Assembly: GCA_016711265.1 (NCBI GenBank)
Contig: JADJTI010000004.1
Coordinates: forward strand, 620,001-684,000
Source of the DNA: Austwickia sp.
GTDB lineage: Bacteria > Actinomycetota > Actinomycetes > Actinomycetales > Dermatophilaceae
Length of the DNA stretch: 64,000 nucleotides
Direction of reading: 5' to 3'
The notes under the pieces were generated by a model that did not search any database, was not told the DNA's origin, and saw only the letters and a list, made by a program, of their open reading frames with translations. The translations under genes and the position numbers were made by a program. Of the stretch, positions 50,617-59,139 are shown piece after piece; the first letter of the stretch is position 1; each line of letters begins with the position of its first letter.

Positions 50617-51981
50617 GTGAACGCCGAACCCACGCCGGCCCGGCTCTTCGAGCCTCCCTGTGGACCGGTCCTGAGCTGGCAGGACGGCGACGTACTCCGG
50701 GCCACCGGCATCCCGTACGCCACCGCCGGCCGCTTCGAGCCTGCGCGGCCGGCGCTCGACTGGGACCTGCCCTACCACGCCACCTCGTGGGCCCCGGCGT
50801 GCCCGCAAGTACCGTCGGACTTCCTGGAGAAGGTGTGCGGGGCCTCTCTGGCACGGCTCACCCAGGACGAGAACTGTCTCAACCTCTCGCTCATCCTGCC
50901 CCCGGATGTCCACCCGGGTGACGATCTCCCGGTCATGGTGTGGATCCACGGGGGTTCGTACACGTACTTCGCCGGAGACGTCGCCATGATGGACTCCGCC
51001 GCGCTGGTTCGTGAGCAGCGCGTCATCGTGGTGTCGGTCACCTACCGGCTCGGGCTGTTCGGCTACCTCGGCGATGGCGCTGACCGGCCCGCCAACCTCG
51101 GTCTCCTCGACCAGATCGAGGCACTGCGGTGGGTGCAGCGCAACATCGCTGCGTTCGGGGGCGACCCGGGCAATGTCACGGCGTTCGGGCAATCCGCCGG
51201 CGGCGATGCGATCGCGCACCTGATGGCCACCGACGGCGTAGCGGGACTGTTCCGGCGCGCGATCATCCAGAGCGCCCCGCTCGGCATCCGGCGCGGGCGA
51301 GCGGCGATGACGGAGGCGATGCTCGCCGAAGCCGCGGGGATCACCGCCCAGACCCCCACCCAGCAGGTGGTCGACGCCCAGCTCGAGATCGCCAAGGCTG
51401 CGGCGCCGTTCGGGTTGCTGGCGGCCATGCCGTTCGGCACCCAGTACGGTTACCACCCGCTGCCCTCCGAAGACGAGATCGAGGCCGCCTGGGACGCCCA
51501 CGCCCCGGACGTCGAGGTGCTGATCGGCTACACCGCGCAGGAGGCCCGGCTGTTCATCCCGCGGATGCCGCAACTGCAACGGGTGGCGCGGGTCCCCATC
51601 CTGGGGACCCTGGCCTGCCGAGCGATCGCCGCCGTCGTGACGAAACGGGCCTATGCGCGGGCCTGCGATGAGTTCGCCGAGCGACACGCGAAGGCGGGCG
51701 GCCGCGCGTACCGGTATGTCATCTCCTGGGCTGCTCCCGGTAACGAGTTCGGCGCGGCGCACACCATCGACCTGCCGCTGCTGTTCGGCGACGAGACGAC
51801 CTGGCGGGAGGCCGAGCTGGTGGCCGGGGCGACCTGGTCCGAAATCGAGGCGCAGAGCCGGCGGGTGCGCGGGGTCTGGGCAGACTTTGCACGCGGCCAG
51901 CTGCCACCGGAGGGCGAGCTTGCGGGAGTCCTGCGGTATCACCTGGTTCCACCTCACGAGGGGGTACCCCCGCAGGATTGA
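50617..51981 (+). CDS. Type-B carboxylesterase
   Basis: A 454-residue esterase from GTG 50617, with AAGGGG upstream. The Type-B carboxylesterase pattern is DENCLNLSLILPPD, the oxyanion motif VMVWIHGGSYTYFAGD, LGLLDQIEALRWVQRNIAAFGGDP, the nucleophile Ser in TAFGQSAGGDAI, and the C-terminal His in FGAAHTIDLPLLFG. No signal peptide, so it is cytoplasmic. Substrate unknown. It lies just upstream of the sulfur operon but is separated from it by an operator. Confidence 0.9.
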   Translation: MNAEPTPARLFEPPCGPVLSWQDGDVLRATGIPYATAGRFEPARPALDWDLPYHATSWAPACPQVPSDFLEKVCGASLARLTQDENCLNLSLILPPDVHPGDDLPVMVWIHGGSYTYFAGDVAMMDSAALVREQRVIVVSVTYRLGLFGYLGDGADRPANLGLLDQIEALRWVQRNIAAFGGDPGNVTAFGQSAGGDAIAHLMATDGVAGLFRRAIIQSAPLGIRRGRAAMTEAMLAEAAGITAQTPTQQVVDAQLEIAKAAAPFGLLAAMPFGTQYGYHPLPSEDEIEAAWDAHAPDVEVLIGYTAQEARLFIPRMPQLQRVARVPILGTLACRAIAAVVTKRAYARACDEFAERHAKAGGRAYRYVISWAAPGNEFGAAHTIDLPLLFGDETTWREAELVAGATWSEIEAQSRRVRGVWADFARGQLPPEGELAGVLRYHLVPPHEGVPPQD

Positions 51982-51997
51982 TACCCGCAGGGGTATC
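51980..51997. promoter_or_regulatory. CsoR/CstR-like operator of the sulfur operon
   Basis: GATACCC-GCAG-GGGTATC, a perfect 7-4-7 palindrome ending 8 bp before the SQR-like start codon. It matches the site upstream of the persulfide dioxygenase gene (11917-11934) at 13 of 14 arm positions. Confidence 0.65.
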
Positions 51998-52005
51998 CTG
52001 GTGCC

Positions 52006-53238
52006 ATGGCACGCCTGCTCATCATCGGCGCGGGAACCGCCGGCACGATGATCGCCCACCACCTGCGCCGCGCCCTGTCCGACGACTGGTCGATCACGAT
52101 CGTCGATCGAGACAACGCCCACCACTACCAACCGGGCTACTTGTTCGTGGCTATGGGCACCAACACGGCCCAACGCGTCGTCAAGCCGCGCGATCGGTAT
52201 CTGCCCGACGGCGTCGAATTCATCGAGGCGCAGGTTCAGCGCATCGACGCGGCTGAGAACCTGGTCCGCCTGGAGGACGGGCGCAGCCTGGCCTACGACT
52301 GGATCGTGGTGGCCAGCGGTACGACGACCCGCCCCGACCAGGTGCCCGGCATGGCCGATGGCCCGCTGTGGCAACGCAGCATCTTCGACTTCTACACCCT
52401 GGACGGCGCGCAGCTCCTCCACCAGGCCCTCGAACGCTTCGAGGGCGGGCGCATCCTGGTGCACTTCTGCGAGCTGCCCATCAAGTGCCCGGTCGCGCCG
52501 CTGGAGTTCGCTTTCCTGGTGGAGGACCACTTCCGCAAGCGCCGCCTGCGACACCGGGTCGACATCAGCTACGTGACACCCCTGGACGGGGCGTTCACCA
52601 AGCCGGTCGCCAGCCGTGAGCTCAGTGGGCTGCTGGAAGATCGATCCATTCGGTTGGTGACCGACTTCGCCGTGGAGTCCGTGGACAACGAGCGCTCCAT
52701 GCTCATCGGGTACGACGGCCGCGAGCTTCCGTTCGATCTGTTGGTCACCGTGCCGCCCAACATGGGTCAACAGTTCGTCATCGACTCCGGGCTGGGCGAC
52801 GACATGGGGTTCATCCCGGTCGACAAAGCGACGCTGCGCTCCGAGACCTACCCGAACCTGTTCGCGATCGGCGACGCGGCCAACCTGCCGACCTCGAAGG
52901 CCGGCGCGGTGGCCCACTTCGCGGCCGAACTGTTCAGTGACAACTTCGTGGCAGCCGTGGCGGGCAGGGACCTGCCCAACGCCTTCGACGGTCACGCCAA
53001 CTGCTTCATCGAATCCGGTCGCGGGCAGGCCCTGCTGCTGGACTTCAACTACGACACCGAACCCCTGACCGGCAGCTACCCGCTGGCCGCCGTCGGGCCA
53101 TTACGACTGCTGGGACGGTCCCGCTTGAACCATCTCGGCAAGCTCGCGTTCGAGCAGCTTTATTGGCGGCTGCTGCTGCGCGGCAAGCCGCTACCGGTCC
53201 CCACCCTGATGTCGATGACCGGGAAGAAGCCCGCATAA
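52006..53238 (+). CDS. Sulfide:quinone oxidoreductase-like flavoprotein
   Basis: A 410-residue FAD protein of the SQR/FCSD family. FAD binding is shown by LLIIGAGTAGTMIAHHLRR at the start and LFAIGDAANLPTSKAGAVAHF near residue 290. A Cys pair region reads HFCELPIKCPVAPLEFAF (residues about 150-167). C-terminal helices (LNHLGKLAFEQLYWRLLL) would touch the membrane. It oxidises sulfide, passing electrons to quinone and leaving polysulfide or persulfide. It is followed by TusE/DsrC-like and DsrE-like genes in one operon. Confidence 0.88.
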   Translation: MARLLIIGAGTAGTMIAHHLRRALSDDWSITIVDRDNAHHYQPGYLFVAMGTNTAQRVVKPRDRYLPDGVEFIEAQVQRIDAAENLVRLEDGRSLAYDWIVVASGTTTRPDQVPGMADGPLWQRSIFDFYTLDGAQLLHQALERFEGGRILVHFCELPIKCPVAPLEFAFLVEDHFRKRRLRHRVDISYVTPLDGAFTKPVASRELSGLLEDRSIRLVTDFAVESVDNERSMLIGYDGRELPFDLLVTVPPNMGQQFVIDSGLGDDMGFIPVDKATLRSETYPNLFAIGDAANLPTSKAGAVAHFAAELFSDNFVAAVAGRDLPNAFDGHANCFIESGRGQALLLDFNYDTEPLTGSYPLAAVGPLRLLGRSRLNHLGKLAFEQLYWRLLLRGKPLPVPTLMSMTGKKPA

Positions 53239-53273
53239 CGTACCGATCCAGCACGAACCCGAGGACGACACCG

Positions 53274-53588
53274 ATGCCCACCAACACCCTGAACGGCCGC
53301 ACCTTCGAGGTCAACCACGAGGGATTCCTCACCAACCGCGACCAGTGGTCCCCGGAACTCGCCGAAGATCTCGCCGCCCTGATCGGCATCGCCATGGATG
53401 AGGCCCATTGGCGACCCATCCGCTTCATGCGGGAGGACTCGGCGACCACCGGGGTCACCCCGACGCTGCGCCGCATGCAGCGGGTCGGTGGCTTCGACGT
53501 CAAAGAACTCTTCGCGCTGTTTCCCGGCAAACCGGCCAAGAAGATGGCCTGGCTGGCAGGGCTGCCCAAGCCCGTGGGCTGCGTCTGA
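53274..53588 (+). CDS. TusE/DsrC/DsvC-family sulfur carrier
   Basis: A 104-residue protein with the family pattern: NGRTFEVNHEGFLTNRDQWSPELAEDLA, MDEAHWRPIRFMRE, and the swinging C-terminal arm ending KPVGCV. The penultimate Cys that carries sulfur is present. The second Cys of true DsrC (about 10 residues earlier) is absent, so it is of the TusE-like single-Cys type. It lies between the SQR-like and DsrE-like genes, matching a sulfur relay. Confidence 0.88.
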   Translation: MPTNTLNGRTFEVNHEGFLTNRDQWSPELAEDLAALIGIAMDEAHWRPIRFMREDSATTGVTPTLRRMQRVGGFDVKELFALFPGKPAKKMAWLAGLPKPVGCV

Positions 53589-53622
53589 ACCGCCACGACG
53601 AGCGATCCTGGAGAGGCACATC

Positions 53623-54264
53623 ATGGCCACCATCCCCGAGGGATTCATCATTCCCGACTTCGGTACCCCGCCCCCGGCATCTTTGGCGGGCTCACCCGGA
53701 GCCGCCGGCCGACCCGAGGGCTCCGCTGCGCAGGACCAGAGCCACCCGGCGGGAGCGCCGGGCCCTCGCAAGATGGCGTTCATCTGCTCCAAGGGCAACC
53801 TCGACATGGCCTACCCCGCCCTCATCATGGGCAACGCCGCACTCGGGGAAGGCATCGAGGTCCACGTGTTCTTCACGTTCTGGGGCCTGGACATCATCAA
53901 CAAGAAAACCAACGGGCGTTTGAAGTTCACGATGGCGGGCAACACCGCCATGCACATGCCCGACCTCGGGCGACTCCGCCCGGGCCTGGAGCACATGTCG
54001 ATGCCGCAGACCATGGCCAACATCCCCGGCATGACGGCCATCGCGACATCCATGATGAAACGCCAGATGGCCGACCTGGAGATCCCGGACGTGCCGGAGT
54101 TCCTCGACCTGCTGGGGGCGGCGGGCGCCCAGCTGTACGCCTGCCGGCTCAGCTTCGACATGATGAAGATGATCGAGGCCGATCTGCACCCGGCCGTCCA
54201 GGGCGTGATTTCGGCGACGGACTTCATCGAGATCAGCCAGGGCGCCCAGATCGTCTTCGTGTAG
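53623..54264 (+). CDS. DsrE/DsrF/DrsH-like (DsrE2-type) sulfur-transfer protein
   Basis: A 213-residue protein from ATG 53623 with GGAGAGG upstream. After a disordered linker of about 45 residues comes the DsrE-like core: KMAFICSKGNLDMAYPALIMGNAALGEGIEVHVFFTFWGLDII. A second conserved Cys is in GAQLYACRLSFDMMKM. Both Cys are at positions used by DsrE2 proteins for persulfide transfer. Last gene of the sulfur operon, 17 bp before the convergent ABC gene. Confidence 0.85.
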   Translation: MATIPEGFIIPDFGTPPPASLAGSPGAAGRPEGSAAQDQSHPAGAPGPRKMAFICSKGNLDMAYPALIMGNAALGEGIEVHVFFTFWGLDIINKKTNGRLKFTMAGNTAMHMPDLGRLRPGLEHMSMPQTMANIPGMTAIATSMMKRQMADLEIPDVPEFLDLLGAAGAQLYACRLSFDMMKMIEADLHPAVQGVISATDFIEISQGAQIVFV

Positions 54265-54281
54265 TGGCCGGGTCCGCCGGG

Positions 54282-55085
54282 TCACTCCAACCACGGCAGC
54301 AAAGCGGGACCCCGCTCGGTCTGGATGAACCGCGCGCCCACCTGGTAGGCCTCCGCCACGGTGTCCGCGGTCAGCATGTCGGCGGGACGACCCGCCGCCA
54401 CCAGGCTGGGCTCCTCCAGGGCGGACCGGCGGCGCAGGAGTACGGCGTGGTCGGCGTACGCCAAGGCCTGGTTGGGGTCGTGCAACGTCGCGACGATGGT
54501 CAGGCCGTCCTGATCGCACAACTCCCGCAGGGTCGCCAGCACGTGGTGCTGATTGCGCAGGTCAAGGTACGTCGTCGGCTCGTCGAGCAGCAGAATGGCC
54601 GCCTCCTGCGCCAATGCCCGCGCGAGCAGCACCAGCTGGCGTTCACCCCCGCTCAACGTGGTGTAGTCGCGGGTCGCCAGGGCTAGGATGCCCAGCCGAT
54701 CCAGCGCGCGAGCGGCGGCATCGGCATCGGCGGCGGCAGGCCCCCGGAACGCCCCCACGAACCGAACTCGCCCGGTCAGCACCACGTCGAGGGCGCTGAA
54801 CGGGAAGGATGTGTCATGCGATTGACCCACCAGGGCGACCGCCCCCGCCAGCGGCCGCGACGCTGTCCGCGGGTCCCGGTGGACGGCACCGACCTGCCAG
54901 CTGCCAGCCATCAGCGGATGCAGCCCGGCGATCGAGCGAAGCAACGTGGACTTCCCGCAGCCGTTCGCCCCCAGCAGGGCGGTGCACCGACCCGCCGGGG
55001 CGGTCATGGTCAGGTCCGCCACCACGGCCCGGCCGTCGTAGCCGACGCTCACCCCCTCACCACGGACGACGTTGCCGCCGGTCAT
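54282..55085 (-). CDS. Metal-chelate ABC transporter ATP-binding protein
   Basis: A 267-residue ABC ATPase of the FepC/BtuD type. Walker A is ALLGANGCGKSTLLRSIAG, the signature is TTLSGGERQLVLLARALAQ, and Walker B is AILLLDEPTTYLDLRNQ. The switch His is in VATLHDPNQAL. It overlaps the permease gene by 4 bp and powers uptake of an iron-siderophore, haem or cobalamin-type ligand. Confidence 0.93.
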   Translation of the reverse strand: MTGGNVVRGEGVSVGYDGRAVVADLTMTAPAGRCTALLGANGCGKSTLLRSIAGLHPLMAGSWQVGAVHRDPRTASRPLAGAVALVGQSHDTSFPFSALDVVLTGRVRFVGAFRGPAAADADAAARALDRLGILALATRDYTTLSGGERQLVLLARALAQEAAILLLDEPTTYLDLRNQHHVLATLRELCDQDGLTIVATLHDPNQALAYADHAVLLRRRSALEEPSLVAAGRPADMLTADTVAEAYQVGARFIQTERGPALLPWLE

Positions 55086-56092
55086 TGCCACCGGCCCGCC
55101 TTCGTCGACCGGAGCAGCAACCAGAAAAACGGCGCACCGATGAGCGTGGTGATGATGCTGACCGGGATCTCGAACCCGAACGCCGACCGCGCGACGTCGT
55201 CGACCAGGGCGAGCAGACTGGCGCCCAGAGCGGCCGAGGCCGGCACCAGGATCCGGTGGTCCGGGCCGATCACCATGCGCACCATGTGCGGCACGATCAG
55301 GCCCAGCAGCGCCACCACCCCACACAGCGCGACCGCGCACGCCGAGACGAGCGCGGCGCCGACGATGAAGACCGCCTTGTACCGCTCGACAGGCAGCCCC
55401 GCCGAGCGCGCTTCGTCGTCCCCCATCGCCAACACGTTGAGCCGCCAGCGCAGCGCGATCAGCACCCCGCAGCCGAGCACGATCGGCCACCAGGCGTGCT
55501 GCAGCGCGGCCCAGGTCACCCCGTTGAAGCTGCCCATCGTCCACAGCACGATGGCCTGGAGTGAGCGCTCGTGGGCGGTGATCTCCACGATGGACAGCAG
55601 CGCGGTGAAGACCGCGGAGGTGATCACCCCGGAGAGCACCAGATTGACGATCGGTACGGCGCCCCGCACCCTGGCCATGCCGTAGGACAACCCCAGCGCG
55701 GCCAGGGCGAAGGCGAAGGCGGACACCTGGACCGGCAACCACGGCAGGACGGCGATCGACAGCGCCGCGCCGAAGGCGCCCCCGGAGGAGAGCCCCAGGA
55801 CGAACGGGTCGACCAACGGGTTGCGCAGCACCCCTTGAAGCACCGCGCCGGCCGTCGCCACCGCGCCGCCGACCAGCAGAGACGCCACCACGCGGGGCAA
55901 CCGGATGTCCATCACCACCACGGAGATGTCCTGCCCCTGGCCGGTGAGGCGCGCCCAGACGGCAGCCACCACCTCCGGCGGGGAGGCGCCGTACGTGCCC
56001 AGCATCATCGACACCACGAACACCGGGACCGGCGAGATGAGCAGAGTCCAGAACAGCCACGAGGGGCCGGGCAGGCGGGACGGCTCGGTCAC
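55082..56092 (-). CDS. FecCD-family ABC transporter permease
   Basis: A 336-residue permease with about ten helices, from GTG 56092, which overlaps the stop of the binding-protein gene. Typical FecCD sequences are IRLPRVVASLLVGGAVATAGAVLQGVLRNPLVDPFVLGLSSGGAFGAAL, LALRWRLNVLAMGDDEARSAGLPV and GLIVPHMVRMVIGPDHR. A single permease gene suggests a homodimer, as in BtuC. Confidence 0.93.
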   Translation of the reverse strand: MTEPSRLPGPSWLFWTLLISPVPVFVVSMMLGTYGASPPEVVAAVWARLTGQGQDISVVVMDIRLPRVVASLLVGGAVATAGAVLQGVLRNPLVDPFVLGLSSGGAFGAALSIAVLPWLPVQVSAFAFALAALGLSYGMARVRGAVPIVNLVLSGVITSAVFTALLSIVEITAHERSLQAIVLWTMGSFNGVTWAALQHAWWPIVLGCGVLIALRWRLNVLAMGDDEARSAGLPVERYKAVFIVGAALVSACAVALCGVVALLGLIVPHMVRMVIGPDHRILVPASAALGASLLALVDDVARSAFGFEIPVSIITTLIGAPFFWLLLRSTKAGRWQ

Positions 56093-57258
56093 GACGTCGG
56101 CGCGAACCCCGGATAGCGGACGCCGTACATCGCCCGCATGAGCCGATCGACGCCGGCCTCGACATCCCCGGTGGCGAACGGCGCCGGGTTGATGTCCTTG
56201 GCGACCTTGGCGGTGGCGGCCGGCAGCCGGCCGGTCATCATGTCGTAGACGAAGGGATCCTTCAGTTCGAAGACCTTGAGGTTCTTGACCGCCTTCAGGT
56301 TCCGCCAGGTGGAGAAGTCCACGGTCCCGACCTTCTTGCCGCTGACGATGTCGGCCGGGTCGAGGTCCTGGTTGTACCACATGTAAATGACATCGGGGTC
56401 GAGCCTGACCAGCGTCTCCATCGAGACAACGGGGTGCTCGGTGGCCGCCGCCGCGTCCTTCCAGCCGGTCAGGACGTTGCGTCCACCGGCCGCCTCGATC
56501 AGGTCGCTGGCGCTGGACGTGGTCCCGGCCGTGCCGAAAATGTCGCCCCACATCCAGTAGACGGTGGGCCGCTGCTGGGCCGGGATCCGGTCCACAACCG
56601 TCGCGATCTTGCCCATCTCCTCCTTGACGAGCGCGTTGATCTCCTCGCCCCGGGCCGGCTTGCCCGCCACGGCAGCCAGGTCGAGGGCGAGCTTGTCCAG
56701 GTCTTCGAACGAGCGCAGGAACACGGCGTACACCGGCACCTTCAAGGCGTCGGCGATGGCGGCGATCGCCTTGTCGCTCTTGGTCTGCGCCCACAGGACG
56801 ACGAAGTCGGGCTTGAGCGCGGCCAGCGCCTCCACGTCGTACGTTCCGTTCTTCGACCCCACCACGGGGAGAGCGGAAAAGCCCGGCCGTACGGCGTTCA
56901 GGAAGGCCGTCTTGTACGTCGGCTGCCAGATCTCCCCAGTGCCGACGATCCGTTCGCCCCCGCCGACCGCGAGCATCGTGTTCATCGCGTTCTCGACGAG
57001 GAACACCGAGCGCTGGGACGGGCGCTCCAGCCGCACCTGGCGGCCGTGGAAGTCGGTCAAGGAGATCGCGGCGGCAGACCCCCCGGAGGCCCCCGCGGTG
57101 TTGGAGGAACCCGCTGCGGGTTCCGCGCCCGGCCCGCCGGCGCCGCAGGCGGCCAGTCCCAGGGCGAGGCAGGCGACGACACCGGCGGCTGCTCGCCGTG
57201 GGAGTGCGGGCGTGGCGGCTTCGGACCGGCCGGGGCGCAAGGATGGTCGGCGGCGCAT
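56089..57258 (-). CDS. Metal-chelate ABC transporter binding lipoprotein
   Basis: A 389-residue class-III binding protein. The leader ends in the lipobox GLAACG, lipidated at about residue 38, after a basic N-terminus and a hydrophobic core. The body has the FepB/BtuF pattern (SLTDFHGRQVRLERPSQRSV, LAALKPDFVVLWAQ, VSMETLVRLDPDVIYMWYN). First gene of the three-gene operon. Substrate (siderophore-iron, haem or cobalamin) cannot be told from sequence. The 129-bp upstream gap shows no riboswitch that I can recognise. Confidence 0.9.
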   Translation of the reverse strand: MRRRPSLRPGRSEAATPALPRRAAAGVVACLALGLAACGAGGPGAEPAAGSSNTAGASGGSAAAISLTDFHGRQVRLERPSQRSVFLVENAMNTMLAVGGGERIVGTGEIWQPTYKTAFLNAVRPGFSALPVVGSKNGTYDVEALAALKPDFVVLWAQTKSDKAIAAIADALKVPVYAVFLRSFEDLDKLALDLAAVAGKPARGEEINALVKEEMGKIATVVDRIPAQQRPTVYWMWGDIFGTAGTTSSASDLIEAAGGRNVLTGWKDAAAATEHPVVSMETLVRLDPDVIYMWYNQDLDPADIVSGKKVGTVDFSTWRNLKAVKNLKVFELKDPFVYDMMTGRLPAATAKVAKDINPAPFATGDVEAGVDRLMRAMYGVRYPGFAPTS

Positions 57259-57387
57259 GGAGGGGCCTTTCGCGCAGGATCAGCTCAGAACGAGACTCAC
57301 CCTAGAGCCGTCCAGGTGCGAATCTCTCGCAGGTGTACCAGGTTCCGCCTTCAGCTCACGGGACGCCCGGCCACTGCGGGTCGGGCG

Positions 57388-58905
57388 CTACGGCACATCC
57401 GGGGCGACCTGCGTCCGCAGCTCGCGCTTCAGGATCTTGCCCGAGGCGTTGCGCGGCAGGTCATCGACGAAGTGGACGGCCTTGGGGACCTTGAACGCCG
57501 CCAACCGGGAGCGCACGTGCTCCACCAGTTCCGCCGCGCTCACCTCGCCCTTGCGGACCACCACGGCCGTCACCGCCTCCACCCACTTCTCATCGGGGGT
57601 GCCGATCACCGCGGCCTCGGCCACCGCCGGGTGACTGAACAGGGCGTCCTCCACCTCCCGCGAGGCCACCAGCACCCCGCCGGTGTTGATCACGTCCTTG
57701 ATCCGGTCCACGACGGTGATGTAGCCCTGCTCGTCCATCTGGACCAGGTCGCCGGAGTGGAACCAACCGTCCCGGAACGCTTCGGCGGTCTCCTCCGCCT
57801 TGTCCCAATAGCCTTGGCACAACTGCGGGGAACGGTAGACCACCTCGCCGAGCTCGCCGGGCGCGACGTCATCGCCGGCGGCGTCGACCACTCGCAGTTC
57901 GGTGAACAGCACCGGCCGGCCGGCCGAGGCGGGCCGGTCGCGGTGCTCCGCCGGGCCGAGCACCGTGCACAGCGGGCCCATCTCGGACTGTCCGAAGCAG
58001 TTGTACAGACCCAGCTCCGGGATGGTGGCCTGGAGCCGCTCGACGATCGGGCCGGGCATGATCGAGGCGCCGTAGTAGGCCTTGCGCAGGCTGGACAGAT
58101 CGCGCGTCGCGAAGTCGGGGTGGTTGGTCAGGGCCACCCACAAGGTGGGCGCCGCAAAGAACGCCCGGTGCCCGTCCTGCTCGATGCGGGCCAGAATCTG
58201 CGCCGGATCGGCCGCCTCCAGCAGCGTGTTCTCCCCGCCCACCGCAAGCCACGGCAGCAGGAAGACGTGCATCTGGGCCGAGTGGTAGAGCGGCATCACA
58301 TGCAGCGGGTGATCGTCGGCGTGGATGTCCAGGGCGAGCAGGCAGGAGACGTATTCGTGCAGCAGCGCCCGGTGCGACATCATCGCGCCCTTGGGGGCGG
58401 ACGTCGTACCGGAGGTGTAGAGCAACTGGACCAGGTCCGCGTCGGCCACATCCACCTCGACCGGGACGACCTCGCCGGAGCGGGCCACGTCCAGCAGCGA
58501 TCCCGGCGCGTCCCGCAGCAGCACGACCGTGGGCGCCTCCGCGAGTCCGCTCACCTTCGGCGCCAGGTCCGGATCGGCCAGCACGAGCGTGCTGCCGGAC
58601 TGGGCGATCAGGTACGCCAGCTCGTGGGGGGTGAAGTTGTAGTTCAACGGAACGTGGATCAGCCCCGCCCGGGCGCAGGCCAGGAAGGCGATGAGGTAGG
58701 CGTCGGAGTTCTTGCCGAACGCGGCCACCCGCTCACCCTTGGCCAGTCCTAGGCTCAGCAGGTGATTCGCGGCCCGGGTGACGGCGTCGTCGAGGTCCTG
58801 ATACGTCCAGCAGCGGTCCTGGAAGCGGAGGGCGACCCGGGGGCCGAATGCCCGTGCGCTGCGCCGCGTGATGCCGTCGATAGTGCTGCCGCGTGGGTCG
58901 ATCAT
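57388..58905 (-). CDS. Acyl-CoA synthetase (AMP-dependent)
   Basis: A 505-residue adenylate-forming enzyme. The P-loop motif is LLYTSGTTSAPKGAMMSH. The A5/A7 region reads LYNCFGQSEMG, then FHSGDLVQMDEQGYITVVDRIKDVINTGG. The C-terminal catalytic Lys is in LPRNASGKILKRELR. The pattern fits medium- or long-chain fatty-acyl-CoA ligases. ATG 58905 is followed at once by the start of the family (GSTIDGITRRSARAFGPRVAL). It appears to be a single gene. Confidence 0.92.
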   Translation of the reverse strand: MIDPRGSTIDGITRRSARAFGPRVALRFQDRCWTYQDLDDAVTRAANHLLSLGLAKGERVAAFGKNSDAYLIAFLACARAGLIHVPLNYNFTPHELAYLIAQSGSTLVLADPDLAPKVSGLAEAPTVVLLRDAPGSLLDVARSGEVVPVEVDVADADLVQLLYTSGTTSAPKGAMMSHRALLHEYVSCLLALDIHADDHPLHVMPLYHSAQMHVFLLPWLAVGGENTLLEAADPAQILARIEQDGHRAFFAAPTLWVALTNHPDFATRDLSSLRKAYYGASIMPGPIVERLQATIPELGLYNCFGQSEMGPLCTVLGPAEHRDRPASAGRPVLFTELRVVDAAGDDVAPGELGEVVYRSPQLCQGYWDKAEETAEAFRDGWFHSGDLVQMDEQGYITVVDRIKDVINTGGVLVASREVEDALFSHPAVAEAAVIGTPDEKWVEAVTAVVVRKGEVSAAELVEHVRSRLAAFKVPKAVHFVDDLPRNASGKILKRELRTQVAPDVP

Positions 58906-59089
58906 CGGTCCTCCTACTGTTCTGCCGCCGGCGTCCCGTTCTCACCGCCGGTGGCGGCGCAGGCCTCGCGGACGCCACACCGGGACGGGTTTGGCGAAAA
59001 CTACGCCCCACCCACTGCCCCTGTCGACCGCCGTCAGTCCAGGTGAGACGGCGGGCTCAGGACCATAACCAGCACATCCCTGAGGAAAG

Positions 59090-59105
59090 TTCAGACATAA
59101 CTGAA
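59090..59105. promoter_or_regulatory. Short inverted repeat TTCAG-N6-CTGAA upstream of the coiled-coil genes
   Basis: A 5-bp inverted repeat in the only AT-rich part of the 234-bp gap between the acyl-CoA synthetase and coiled-coil genes, 35 bp before the start codon. A regulator site is possible but cannot be assigned. Confidence 0.3.
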
Positions 59106-59139
59106 TTCGATGTCGAGAACGCGGTCTGAGCAGTGCATT

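Noticed and set aside
57259..57387. Riboswitch (cobalamin type) upstream of the metal-chelate transporter
   Set aside because: The gap is short and no conserved cobalamin-box sequence could be seen, and transport specificity is unknown.
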